Under the pieces are notes generated by a model that saw nothing but the letters and a program-made list of their open reading frames with translations, did not search any database and had not been told where the DNA came from. Shown piece by piece: positions 9,621 to 19,700 of a stretch of 64,000 nt of DNA. Source of the stretch: Leishmania martiniquensis (lineage: Eukaryota; Euglenozoa; Kinetoplastea; Trypanosomatida; Trypanosomatidae). The stretch spans positions 1 through 64,000 of the forward strand of contig NC_090148.1 in the NCBI RefSeq assembly GCF_017916325.1. The letters run 5' to 3'. Position numbers and translations under genes: made by a program. Positions within the stretch are counted from its first letter, which is position 1. Each line of letters opens with the position of its first letter.

Positions 9621-10799
9621 TCACGTGATAAGGGGGAGGGGGCCCTCTCTGCAGGTATGCGCTTCGCCTACGACGTCTTGTGTATGTGCAGCAGCGCCCT
9701 CTCTGAAGACGGAATTCATTTCTTTGCTGTACATCATGTTTGTGTCCTTCAGCATCACTGGCGGTGTGGTTGGGCACATGCACGTTAAGAGACGATTGAT
9801 GCGCCCCACAACGAAATTCTGCACTGCCAGCCGATCCCACAATGTGGTGGCGTTGTTCAAGCACGGCAACGCACCTTCCATGCTTCGTGGCGCGTCGTGC
9901 TGCACCATCAGTGGCTTCAAGGCCCGATTCACCTCCAATAAGGAGTCGATCACGGTGGCACGGACCGCCATGTTTGTCTCTTTGTCGAGAAAGTTCTCAG
10001 TGGTGCGCAGCGCGTCGTTCGCCGTCATCACGGGCCGAAGGTATCCGCTGAGCTGGCTCAGGTGGTACTGCTGCAGCTCATGCAGGCGTAGCTGGATCTC
10101 TTCTAGCTCCCTCGTGCATTGGTCAAGCTGGCGGCGGGCCTCGACGATGTCGTTAGTGTAGTCATAGCCACAAGATGATTGACCGATCGGTGAAGTCGGC
10201 GCTTGCTTGGCCCCAACGACGTCCACACTATTTCCATCGTTATTCAGCTCGACATGGTGTAGCCCTTTGCAGCGCTCGCGCGTGAGTGCGGCGAGACGGC
10301 ATCGGAGAAGTCGGTTCCGGGCCTGGGCAAAGTGGAGCTTGTCTTCCTCGAGCTCAGTGGCACGTCGCAGCTCCTCTGCCTCCCTCGCCGCCGACCGCCC
10401 CACGGCGAGCAGCTGCTGCGAGGCCTTCTCTTGCTTGAGCAAGCTAGCCACGATGCTCGCGCGACTAGCTTGTCTAGTGCGTTGTTTCTCATCCGCCGCC
10501 GTGCCGTCTGAAGGAAGACTGGCGGACTGATTACTCGAGCATGGGGCCAAAGGCACATCCGGCGGCACCTGCGCCGCTGGAACCGCACCCCTGAAACGCC
10601 ACGAAGTGGGTGCGCGACTCGCATCAGTTTTGCATAGGCCTATAAACTCCTCAAAGGCTGCCTCTTGATCAGCCAAGAAGTTTGCCATGGAGATTTCGAT
10701 GGCTCCCACAGGCGACGCTCTGCTCACACACGCGGGACAATTCCTCTGAGGGGTCGCGGCGACACGAGAGCCTTGCAACGTTCGAGTGTGTAGTGACAT
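9621..10799 (-). CDS. Hypothetical coiled-coil protein
   Basis: 392 aa, not recognised. An acidic helical N-terminal segment (about 38-60) precedes a low-complexity linker, then two long charged helical regions at about 130-195 and 215-300 with Leu/Glu/Arg heptad character. The C-terminal third (about 300-392) looks folded and moderately hydrophobic. The ATG used is the first one after the only nearby pyrimidine tract plus AG (T-run near 10992-11003, AG near 10970); an internal ATG at 10688 is the alternative and would remove 37 poorly structured residues. The composition would suit a structural or cytoskeletal protein, but that is a guess. Confidence 0.78.
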   Translation of the reverse strand: MSLHTRTLQGSRVAATPQRNCPACVSRASPVGAIEISMANFLADQEAAFEEFIGLCKTDASRAPTSWRFRGAVPAAQVPPDVPLAPCSSNQSASLPSDGTAADEKQRTRQASRASIVASLLKQEKASQQLLAVGRSAAREAEELRRATELEEDKLHFAQARNRLLRCRLAALTRERCKGLHHVELNNDGNSVDVVGAKQAPTSPIGQSSCGYDYTNDIVEARRQLDQCTRELEEIQLRLHELQQYHLSQLSGYLRPVMTANDALRTTENFLDKETNMAVRATVIDSLLEVNRALKPLMVQHDAPRSMEGALPCLNNATTLWDRLAVQNFVVGRINRLLTCMCPTTPPVMLKDTNMMYSKEMNSVFREGAAAHTQDVVGEAHTCREGPLPLIT

Positions 10800-11401
10800 G
10801 AGCTGCGCACCCGGAGTCTATGCGGACGACGATCTAGCCTCCTCGTGGCAGCAGTGCAACGGGTAATGGGCGATCGTCACCAACCACCAGCAGGAGCGTG
10901 CGGAGCGACAAGATCGATGTAGGGAGAAGCTCGTTCGCCCTTTTTATTTTTGTGTCGGCGTGTACTTCCATGTTAACCGTTTAACGCGTGCAAAAAAAAA
11001 AAACAGAGAGATGCGGTGGCCGACGAAGGGGCGATAGTCATAGAGAAAGAGACGAGTGGGCGGGAAGGCTGAGCGCGCGTGGACGCGAGCTTCTGGCGGG
11101 TACGAATGTGCGCCTACCGCGCACGCGAAGGGCACTGGACCCGATGTTTGTAACAGATGGTAATGGCGTGGTGAGCCTGTTCTGTGAGTGGCGGCGGTGC
11201 TGTTATTCCGGGGCAGCCGCTTCGCTCCTTACAGTGGGAATATGCTCTGCACCTCTCACGCGACTCGTTTGTGTGTGTGTGTATGTGTGTGTGTCCTTTA
11301 CAAGTGTTCCCCATACTCGAGTAAAGGCGCTTCTGTTGTAGAGGCAACTGCAGCCTCCGTGGCAACACTGTTTCGACTCTCACAGTACCGAGCCCGCTTA
11401 G
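10800..11401. other. Intergenic spacer / UTRs
   Basis: About 0.6 kb, no gene. Contains a 12-base A-run near 10992-11003, a T-rich tract on the transcribed strand that probably serves trans-splicing of the 392-aa gene, and a (GT)n microsatellite at about 11271-11292. Confidence 0.6.
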
Positions 11402-12274
11402 CTATGCAGGGGCGATTGCTGCGCCGCCCCCCCCCCTCGACTCCAAGACGGCTTTGACAGGCGCGTAGTCGAGGCGGTGAAAACAGCTTGGGCCCCATCT
11501 TGCAAGCTGCGCTTGGTGTGCTGCCGTACAGTATCCTTTGTGTTGATGAAAGCCGTACTGTGGGAAGGCACAATGCATGACGGTCGCTGCGTATGCGTCT
11601 CTGACCACCTTGGCCACAATGGATGCGGCAGCGATGGACAACATCGTCGCGTCGCCGCTGACCACGGTCGTGCTACCGAACCCATCCAAGAGAGGGTATT
11701 CGACACCGATCCGTTTACGAGCATCAACTTTTTTCACCGCCTGCACGCGCACCCGCTGCCGATCCTCGCTGGACAGAAACGTCCACGGCACACGGTTGCC
11801 GTCAATGAGAATCGCGCAGCTCAGCGGCGTGAGAGTACCACGCCCTCTCACCGCATTGTAAGAGCGCACAATGGCGTCACAAACCGCAGACATCCCCTCC
11901 AGCGTGGCATTGAGAATGTTGCGCTCGTTAATGACAGCGACCTCGACGAGCGTCGCGGCCACCGCCTGTAGCGGCTGGCGCTGCTGATATCGGACGAGGC
12001 AGCACGCTCCATCGCGGATGGTGGTCTCCAAGAAATCTTCGGCGCTCGCATCGCTTAGCTCTGCACACATTGCCTTCAGCGTTTCGGCGCGAGTACTTTC
12101 TTTCATCCTCTTGCTGTCCTTCACGCTGTAGCGCACTGGCGTGGCAGAAATGCGGTAGAGGGTGGCAGCGACACCTACAGGGCCTGCCATGCAGCCGCGG
12201 CCTGCCTCATCCATACCAATCACATAGCGAATGGAGGGGCGCATCCCCGCCCCATCCCTTTCCGTTGTATCCAT
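11402..12274 (-). CDS. Ribonuclease HII
   Basis: 290 aa from the chosen ATG. Cleaves the RNA strand of RNA-DNA hybrids and removes ribonucleotides from DNA. Motifs of the type 2 RNase H family appear in order: GMDEAGRG at 20-27 (Asp22, Glu23), the LIDGN segment at 156-160 (Asp158), SGDAT at 206-210 (Asp208) followed by the SIAAASIVAKVVRD helix, and a YGFHQHKGY segment near 240-248. The four acidic catalytic residues look intact. The frame stays open for 78 more codons upstream, but a pyrimidine tract at 12354-12380 and the first AG at 12318-12319 lie inside that extension, so the mRNA should start downstream of it. Leishmania carries several RNase HII paralogues, at least one of them mitochondrial; which one this is cannot be settled here. 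Confidence 0.95.
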   Translation of the reverse strand: MDTTERDGAGMRPSIRYVIGMDEAGRGCMAGPVGVAATLYRISATPVRYSVKDSKRMKESTRAETLKAMCAELSDASAEDFLETTIRDGACCLVRYQQRQPLQAVAATLVEVAVINERNILNATLEGMSAVCDAIVRSYNAVRGRGTLTPLSCAILIDGNRVPWTFLSSEDRQRVRVQAVKKVDARKRIGVEYPLLDGFGSTTVVSGDATMLSIAAASIVAKVVRDAYAATVMHCAFPQYGFHQHKGYCTAAHQAQLARWGPSCFHRLDYAPVKAVLESRGGGGAAIAPA

Positions 12275-13037
12275 GGCACTCAGGGCGATGGTGCAGATGC
12301 GCGCGCACGTATGGGGGCTGTCATAGAGGTGTTTGCGCGCCGCGACAACGTGTTCATAGAAGCAGAAAGGGAAGAAGAGGGGTAACGCAAAACGGGTAGG
12401 AGCAGCGAACGGCACGGGAGAGGAGTGCGGCGTGCCGGAAGCCCACGAAGTACAAGCTATCGGCAAGCGGAGAAGGGAAGCAAGCCGTCGCCAACAAGAC
12501 GCACACACGCGTTGCGCCCGTAAGGTGAAGGAAGGAGGAGCACTGTGTGTCTTGAGAGCACAGCAAAGGTAGAGAAGGTAGAGGACGGCAGGTACAAGCT
12601 GGAGGTCCGCGAAGTGCTCCGCCTGACCTGCTCCCTCCCCGACAGCCCTTCAGCGGGTATACAGCAGTTGTAGCGAAGTCAACGGGGGCACATCAGCATT
12701 GGGTCCTTTTGCGGGACTTCGGCTGTGTATGTGTGTGTGTGAGAGAGAGGAGCGAAGGGGGAGGGGCATGTCCCTTCAGAAGCCGCTCAAGGAGAGCAGA
12801 GAGAGAGGGAGGGGAGCTCAGTATCGGTGCGGCACACACACCGAGGGATACGCTCACAGACGTGCTTACACAGAAGAGCGGAAAGGGCAGCGAGCGCTTT
12901 CCGAAGAAGAATGCACAGGGAGGAAAAGACGCGAGCCGTAGGAGTCGCGACGGAAGCGGTCATCCTATCAAGCAGACGTGCTTGTGCAGGAAGCTTGAAG
13001 TGGTTGGCGAATGTTGGAAGCTGGGCAGCGATTGCTG
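12275..13037. other. Intergenic spacer / UTRs
   Basis: About 0.76 kb. Apart from the RNase HII splice signals at the left end it shows GT and AG microsatellite near 12729-12753 and purine-rich sequence; no gene seen. Confidence 0.55.
12318..12380 (-). promoter_or_regulatory. Probable spliced-leader acceptor of the RNase HII gene
   Basis: Transcribed-strand pyrimidine tract (about 12354-12380) followed by first AG at 12319-12318. The first ATG after it, at 12274, is in frame with the RNase HII domain. This is what decides the start. Confidence 0.6.
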
Positions 13038-14456
13038 TCAAAGAGAGAGGTGTGGTGAAAGATTTAGGTATCTATGCGCGTTAGGGAGGAAGCGCAGGGA
13101 CTCAGAAACGCACTCGGCCTCCTCAAGCGCGGCTAGGATGTCAGCAGGAATGGTGTGAAGTAATTCCCCGTCATCAGAGAGTAGGGAGGTGCAGCAGTGG
13201 TGCTCTGATGGTGGTGAAGACGCCTGGAGGTCGACGCGGCTAAGCAGTTCCTCCGCGGAACTGATGACACTCGCAAAGGAGCTTGTGCGCCCGCCAGTCG
13301 GTTTGCGCACATGTGACCTCGACAATGCCGGAGGTCCTTGCCGCGTTCTTGGATGAAAGGTGCACGCGCGCATCGCTGCCTCGCTCTGCTCTACCAGGGC
13401 GTGGTGCAGCCGCTCAGCGCGCCGCCGCTGCCACATTGCTGTGCGAGCATAGAGTGGAGCTCGCTCAAGGCGGAACGTTGTGTTAATTAGCGGCGCAAAC
13501 GTCTCGTCCGGGCATACGCGGCTGGCCGCATCGGGCGCAGACTTTGGCCGAAGGAGTCGCTCGTGAGCGGTGTCTCCTCGCTGTGAAGCGATGAGGCTGC
13601 TGACAGCGTCGGTTCGGGGGCAGAAGTCGTTTCTAGATGGCATATGCATTAGGTTCTCCTGCGTCTGTTCATGAACACGTCGCTTAACAGCGTCTTCGTA
13701 AAGGCGTCGGTGTACCACCGCGGGCGCCGCTTTGGGCTTTAGGTGACTCGAGGTGGACAAGTTGGTCACATCGCCGAAAGCCGCAGTGTCTGGGATTGCG
13801 TTTCCCGCACCACTGTAGAGCCGCTCAACGACCGGTCGGCTAGACTTGATGGAGCGTGCACGTGCTGATATGGCAGGCTTGAAGGAAAACCTCCTCACCT
13901 CCTGCTGCCGCTTGTATTCGAGCTGCTGCTCCATGCGCTTGTGGCGCTCCATCAACACATCGCCGACTGGAAGCCGCATCCAGTCGTTCTGTTGCCGCAC
14001 CGCCACGGCCATCTCACGCGAGGCAGGGAGGATGGCTGGTTGGCATGTAGATGGCGTCGTCCTTTCTGCGAGAAGGGCGGCTTGGCGCTCAGCTCGGTGT
14101 TGTCGGGCGGCCTCGGCAGACGTGTGACGGGAAGGTGTGGGAGCGAACAGCCGACGGTGAAGATTTGGTGCTGAAGGACGCACCGTCTCCTCCAAGGCGG
14201 CGGCCTCGGAGAGGCTCTTGCGCCGCTGCGCCTCCCTTAGCCTTTGACGATACCATACGCCGTACCGCAGCAGTCGCTCCTCCACGCGGAGGGCCGTGCC
14301 ATGTGGCCTGTTGGAGTGCACAGGGGATAGCTCACAGATGACATCAGGAGTGACTGCAGTGGTGGCACCGAAATTGGGAGAGGATGAGGGGCCACCCTGT
14401 GCCTCTGAATCGGACATGAGCATTGGCGTGTATGGAGAAGGCGGAGACGCTGTCAT
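13038..14456 (-). CDS. Hypothetical protein with FxP/ERL-type repeats
   Basis: 472 aa, not recognised as a named family. It is basic and contains loosely repeated elements: RVEERLLRYG (57-66), FSFKP...PVVERLY (190-214), HRRLYEDAVKRR (249-260), FCPR...HERLLRP (278-304), FAPL (320-323) and CTFHPRT (365-371), that is, an F-x-P element followed about 20 residues later by ERL or RLY. The gene next to it at 15493-16083 shares the VEERL and RLYED elements, so the two are probably related. Such repeats suggest a filament- or microtubule-associated protein, which is inference. The frame is open further upstream to 14966, but that extension starts without an ATG, and the AG cluster after the pyrimidine tract at 14560-14600 falls just before the ATG at 14456. 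Confidence 0.75.
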   Translation of the reverse strand: MTASPPSPYTPMLMSDSEAQGGPSSSPNFGATTAVTPDVICELSPVHSNRPHGTALRVEERLLRYGVWYRQRLREAQRRKSLSEAAALEETVRPSAPNLHRRLFAPTPSRHTSAEAARQHRAERQAALLAERTTPSTCQPAILPASREMAVAVRQQNDWMRLPVGDVLMERHKRMEQQLEYKRQQEVRRFSFKPAISARARSIKSSRPVVERLYSGAGNAIPDTAAFGDVTNLSTSSHLKPKAAPAVVHRRLYEDAVKRRVHEQTQENLMHMPSRNDFCPRTDAVSSLIASQRGDTAHERLLRPKSAPDAASRVCPDETFAPLINTTFRLERAPLYARTAMWQRRRAERLHHALVEQSEAAMRACTFHPRTRQGPPALSRSHVRKPTGGRTSSFASVISSAEELLSRVDLQASSPPSEHHCCTSLLSDDGELLHTIPADILAALEEAECVSESLRFLPNAHRYLNLSPHLSL

Positions 14457-15492
14457 CTCTGTTTCTGCTGCCTGCAGAGCTGCCCCTTGACAGCAAAGAG
14501 CAGTGCGCATATCCGTCCATACGCATACGCAGACACATGTGCGGGGAAAGGGGGGGTGAGCGGAGGTGAGCAGAGAGGAAAGAAAATGCAGATGCGGTAC
14601 GAGTGAGAAGGGAAAAGAGGGGTGCAGCGCAGGGGTAACAGCGCTGTCCTCGTAGTGGGGCATGACGAGGGTCATGAAGCGGCGCACACGCGGAGGCTTC
14701 GGTGCGTGATGAGGGCCCCTTGTGGCACCGTTGCGACGGCAGGGCACGAACGTTTGACGACGCGCAGAACAGTGCAGCCGCGGTAGCTCATGGGGCAACA
14801 GCTCAGGGCCCGCTGCTGGCACACAGTAGCTGGATTGCAGTAGGGCATACGCATCACATATAACAGAGAAGAAAACTTGTCGTGCGGCTACGTCATCGGC
14901 TCGTGTTTCGCGTTCATTGGGTACCCAAGTAGAAGAGAAGAGAGAGTGAGGAAGAGGGCAGGTCACCCGCCGAACGAATCAGAGAGAGATAGAGAGCAAA
15001 GGTGCGCATCCAAGACTATGCGAAGAGGAACACAGCAGTGAGCACATCCACGCGAGGAGAGAGAGGGAATACGAGCAAGCGACCCCCTGTGCAGACGCAG
15101 TCAGCCTGGTGAGCGGCAGCGAACAAGACACGGGAAAGGCGGAAGAGGGGGCGGGGCGCAGGGAAAAGAGCGCGACAGACGAGGAGGGGAGGAGAGAAAA
15201 CGGGGCGGGACGGCACACGAGCTGTTCTATACATAAATTTGGTGAGAAAGTGCGTGCGTGTGTGTAGGGGAGGGGGGTGTCAAAACGTTAAAGAGGTAGC
15301 TGGGCCTTCGTTGAGGGCATGGTCGCGTGATGCAGCGCTGCCTCACCTCCACGCAGTTCCCCTCCTCTACGCTATCCGCAAACGCCATCTCCGCTTCCAT
15401 TCATCGCCAGTTCTGCCACACGAGCCTCTGTAAAGGTGAGCAGGGCCCCATGCAACATAGTACAACGATCGAATAGGGCGGAGGATGGGGTA
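14457..15492. other. Intergenic spacer / UTRs
   Basis: About 1 kb, no gene beyond out-of-frame or non-ATG open frames. Contains purine-rich stretches (14540-14625, 14930-15000, 15050-15210) and the presumed splice region of the 472-aa gene. Confidence 0.55.
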
Positions 15493-16083
15493 TCACGTGC
15501 TGCCGTTGGCTGATGGATGGGACTGGAAGCGGTAGCTGAACGTACTGGGGTTTTTAGAGGAATAGACGGTGGGTTTGCTCGATGATGGGAAGTATGTGCG
15601 CTGCTCTTGCGCCTCGGCCAGGTGAGCACGCCGCGCCTCGTCGAAAAGCTGGTGCACGTCTGGCAATGCCGTCTTCTCTGTGGGTGAGGAACGTGGAGCG
15701 TCAGTCGCCTTTTGGTGTCGGTTGTAGAGCCGCTCCTCCACGTACGAAACGCGTGCACTGTGCGAGCCGTGGCGCCTCAGGTCGAGCTCGCGGCGCGTGC
15801 GAGCATTATGGCGATCCATAATTGCATGAATGTCTTCATAAAGGCGTGCGGAGACGCGGCGAATGCGCTCTGGCGTCGGCACGCGAGTCGCAAGTTTCCG
15901 ATGAGGCGGGGCTGCCGTGCCACTAGGGCGGAGTGAGTTGGCCATGGCCGCAGCCTCTGAGGACTGGCCGGCCTCCCGGATTGTTTCAAGAGCTCCCAGT
16001 TCATGGGCGTGGCTACTGTCGACCAACAAGTCCACGTAGCGGATTTGCGGCGCCGGCAGTGACGGCGGTGCAGCAGCGTGCAT
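15493..16083 (-). CDS. Hypothetical protein sharing ERL/RLYED motifs with its neighbour
   Basis: 196 aa, not recognised. A central basic region has SARLYEDIHAIMDRHNARTR (78-97) and VEERLYNRHQ (115-124), the same elements found in the 472-aa protein immediately downstream (HRRLYED at 249-255, RVEERLLR at 57-64). The C-terminus is Ser/Tyr/Phe rich (STFSYRFQ). It may be a shorter paralogue made by local duplication and divergence. The ATG at 16083 is the first one after a strong pyrimidine tract (about 16200-16240) and an AG near 16170. An open reading of eleven further codons upstream lacks an ATG. Confidence 0.75.
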   Translation of the reverse strand: MHAAAPPSLPAPQIRYVDLLVDSSHAHELGALETIREAGQSSEAAAMANSLRPSGTAAPPHRKLATRVPTPERIRRVSARLYEDIHAIMDRHNARTRRELDLRRHGSHSARVSYVEERLYNRHQKATDAPRSSPTEKTALPDVHQLFDEARRAHLAEAQEQRTYFPSSSKPTVYSSKNPSTFSYRFQSHPSANGST

Positions 16084-16771
16084 AGCAGTTGCAGTGACGA
16101 GTCGCGCTGATGCCAAGGCGGATGCAGCGCTTTGTTAGGCGGGGAGCGGTGAAATCGTGGAGAAGCTGCGGTCAAGATGCCAAGAAAGAGGACACCAGAG
16201 GCGTGGGTAGTAGGTGAAGGAGGGGGGGGCAGAAAAGGGCGGGATGACTGTTGATTGTACAACGCTGATTCGAACGCTGTCGACTCGACGTTCCCCTATG
16301 TGAAGTGCGCCTCCGCCCATCCCACCTCTCCCTCATGCACTGAGTCGAGGTGTACTCCATCGAGAGGGTAGGAGATGCGTGCGCAGCACGTGATGAGCCG
16401 GTGAGTGAGCGCCGAGGGGTGAACATGGTGCTCCTCACACCGTGGTCGAAAGGGCCAAGTGATGATGATCGCTCCTACCGAGCAACGTCATCGTCAACGG
16501 CCTCCGAACAGCGCTCGTTAGCGATGGGTGCATTCACAAAAACAGGAACGATGGGAACTGATGCGCGCGCTGAGCAGTGTGCGTGCACGCGCGGACATCA
16601 CTCACGCACACTCTTGTTCACATCTCAGTGCAGATGGTCATGCCGGAGGCTTCGCTGCGCCTCCTTGCAAGCGTTCAGAAGAAAAGGATGACCACATCAC
16701 CGTAGCCACGCTCCCATACGAAATGAGGTCCATACGCAATGACTTGCACACAGAGGCGCTCCGACTTTGCC
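16084..16771. other. Intergenic spacer / UTRs
   Basis: About 0.7 kb. Left part holds the pyrimidine tract and AG of the 196-aa gene; the remainder is the 3' UTR of the DNA polymerase gene. No other gene seen. Confidence 0.55.
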
Positions 16772-19700
16772 TCACTCGGTCGGCTCCGCCTCCGACATCG
16801 CCGTCTCGATGTTACCCTCCAACTCCTCTGATGCTACGCTGTCTTCTATCACCGCCGAGAAGTTGGAATTGGTTGCCGTCAGGTCCAAAAAATCCTGCAC
16901 CTCCGCTGACCTCGTCTTACGCTGCTGTGCCACAAACGTGTAGTGGTCACCTTTGATGCGCTCCATTGAGCACATGTCGACGCCGCACGACGCAGAGACC
17001 TGGAGCGGTACGCTAATCTTCACCCCGGGGAACACCTTCGGGACGTACTCGTGCACCGAGCCGAGAATGCGGCACGTGTCCGTCACACACTTCTGCAGCA
17101 CGTCGACGTGGCAATCCATCCACACAGCGTCGTGCACGAAGTTGATGAGGAACGCGCGGTCCCTGTAAAAGTCTTTCGCGACAAAGTGCCGGAAAAGTCG
17201 GCCGAGCATCATCTGCGCGAGCTCCGCGCCGTAGCCTTGGATGGGGTAGTTCTTGATGGGGGGCAGGTTCAGCACCACATCCCGCATGCGCAGGCTCATC
17301 CGAAGCCCGGTCGGCATCTCGGCAATGAAGCTGGTGGGCAGCCCTGGGTTGTTGGGGCGAAGCGCGACCGACCGAACAATGCGGTGAAACTGCGCGATAC
17401 CGGGGTATTCCTCGTTCTCTCTCCGGATCGACGCCTCGAGGTCTCGTACTGGAATGCCGGTGCTCTTGTGCAGCAGCGGCACCCCAGCACCGTACAGGCG
17501 CTGGAAGGAAAACTGCTTCGCCGTCTTGCGCAGCTTGACGTACTTCGGGACATCGCGCTTGTAGCCCTGGTAGATCTCGTCGTACGGCAGTCCACTAAAG
17601 AATGCCGCCCGCTTCACATGGAAGTCGACACCGTTTAGGAGGTCCTTCGTCAGGTTCGCGTCGTTGCACAGGATCGCCAGCACTACGATCTCTAGCTGCG
17701 AGTAGTCCACCTCGACGCAACGCCCCTTGGAGCCGAAGCGGGACACAAAGAGGCGTCGGACAGACGACTTATCGTCCTTTGGAATGTTCTGGCAACTCGG
17801 GTAGGCGCTGACAGTGCGCGACGTCGTTGTGGCAGTCATATCGATGTGCTGGTGCACTTTGCCGTCTCGGTGCACCGTAGCAAGGCGCCCAGCCGCGTTT
17901 GGTTGCAGAAATGTGGAGGTGTGGCGTTCGAGCATCTGTCTCTGCAGGAGCAGTGCAGCTGGCTTCACGCCGTGGGCGCACAGGGACGCCAGCACAGCGG
18001 GAGAGTAAGCTTTTCGCTGCAGACCAGCAATCACCTTCGCGCTACTGATGTAGTCTGCGGCCACGCCAGGCAGGCGCACCTTCACAAGACGGCTTTGACG
18101 CTCTGCTGGCACAAAGCACCCAATCGAGGGAGAGCGCAGGAAGCAGTTGGCAGCCTCGAGCAGAATCTTGTCCCGCTGCACAACCGCTTCCTTGCCAGCG
18201 ACACCAAAGATGTTGACAAGCACATACCAAAGCGCTTTGGTGTCGGTGTCAGCGCGGTGCAGGTCACCATCCGGCCGCACGTTGAGCGCTGTGATCAGAT
18301 TATTGAGGCGCAGCGAGGATGTGAGGGCATCCATCAGGGGCTGATTCGCGCGGCTCCGGCGCATTCGCCATCGCAGCTCGGTCCGGTGGGTATTGAGCAG
18401 CGCCAGAGAGTCGCAAAATAGAATGCCGTCCAGCTGGCATTCCGGGGCGTGACACTCCAGCGCACGGCGGAGCATTGGTTCATCCAGCGAGAAGACATTA
18501 TGGCCCACCAGCACCAGAATCTCATGCGGGTTGTGTGACGCCTTGTCGAGGCGCAGATACCGGCCAATACTCTTCGCGACCACGTCGACAGTTGGCGCGT
18601 CGCGAACCATCTCGTTAGTGATGTGGTGAATGCCTACCGTTCTCGGCGAGATGGGGCGCTGCGGGTTCACGAGCGTGTGAAAGGTGCTGTTCTCGATGGG
18701 GTCGAACATGGCCACCTCCACGATGGCGTCCGTGGCTGGGTTGAGCCCCGTTGTCTCAATGTCGAAGAAGACGACGCGGTACGCCTTCAGTTTCTGCGAG
18801 CCCTGCGCCTCGATGTGCTGGAGGATGCGGCTCGGCAGCACTCCCGTTGTGGGCAGAGCGCATTGGGCCGCATAGCGCTGCAGGTGTGGCTCTCCGATCA
18901 TCTGGAGGAAAGACCCGAACCGGTGGCAAAGGTGAACCAGATTCGACGTCCAAAGAGGCGTGTCACGGGCCTGCGTCTGATGCCCCAGCACAATCGTACC
19001 GCCAAAGAAGTAGGCGTGCTGCTGCTGCAGGGACCCCCAATCGAACTGCTCCCTCATGTCGAGTGGTACCTCACTCGGCACGTACGCATTCATCGCCGCG
19101 TCGAGCACAGCGGCAGCACTCTTCAGCGAGGCGGTTTGCCGCGCCGCCTCCTCCGCATCAATGTGGATACCAGCCTTCTCGATACTCGCCATCGCCAGCA
19201 AGGAGTCCATGCGGTGCGCCAAGCTCAACAGCTGGCACTGCTCTAGTGCACGGTTTAGCTGCTGGACGAAAATCCTCACCACCGCAGGCGCTGCCTGGAG
19301 GAGAAACTGTCGCTGAAAGGCGAGCGGAAGTCGGTCGTTCGGCGCACCCAAACGCGACGACGGCGGCAGGTGCACACCGTGGCGAAGGGCCAAATCTTGA
19401 ATGCTGTTGTTGCCGGTGGTGCATCTCTGCGCCTCCAGAAGGTACTCGGCCAGCGTGACGCACCACACACGGCCGCCGCGCTTGATGAACTTCTGCAGCT
19501 CGGCGTCACCCGACATGAGTAGCACAAACGTCTTGGCATCGTGCGTGACGAGCACGTCATACCCATCGAGGCTTGGTAAGCAGAACCCCCCGCGTCCCTT
19601 GTAGACAGCCCACGGCTCCACCGTCCGACTCGCGTGGTCGGTGATGCACGCACTCAGCACATGATTGATGTCTGCAACCGGGTTCATCGGCTGACCGTGC

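Noticed and set aside
14457..14966. 170-codon upstream extension of the 472-aa gene
   Set aside because: Starts with GTG and covers the predicted splice region; reads as Cys/Val/Leu/Pro low complexity.
18756..19458. Long plus-strand frame of 235 codons opposite POLIB
   Set aside because: It is the antisense shadow of the G+C-rich polymerase reading frame.
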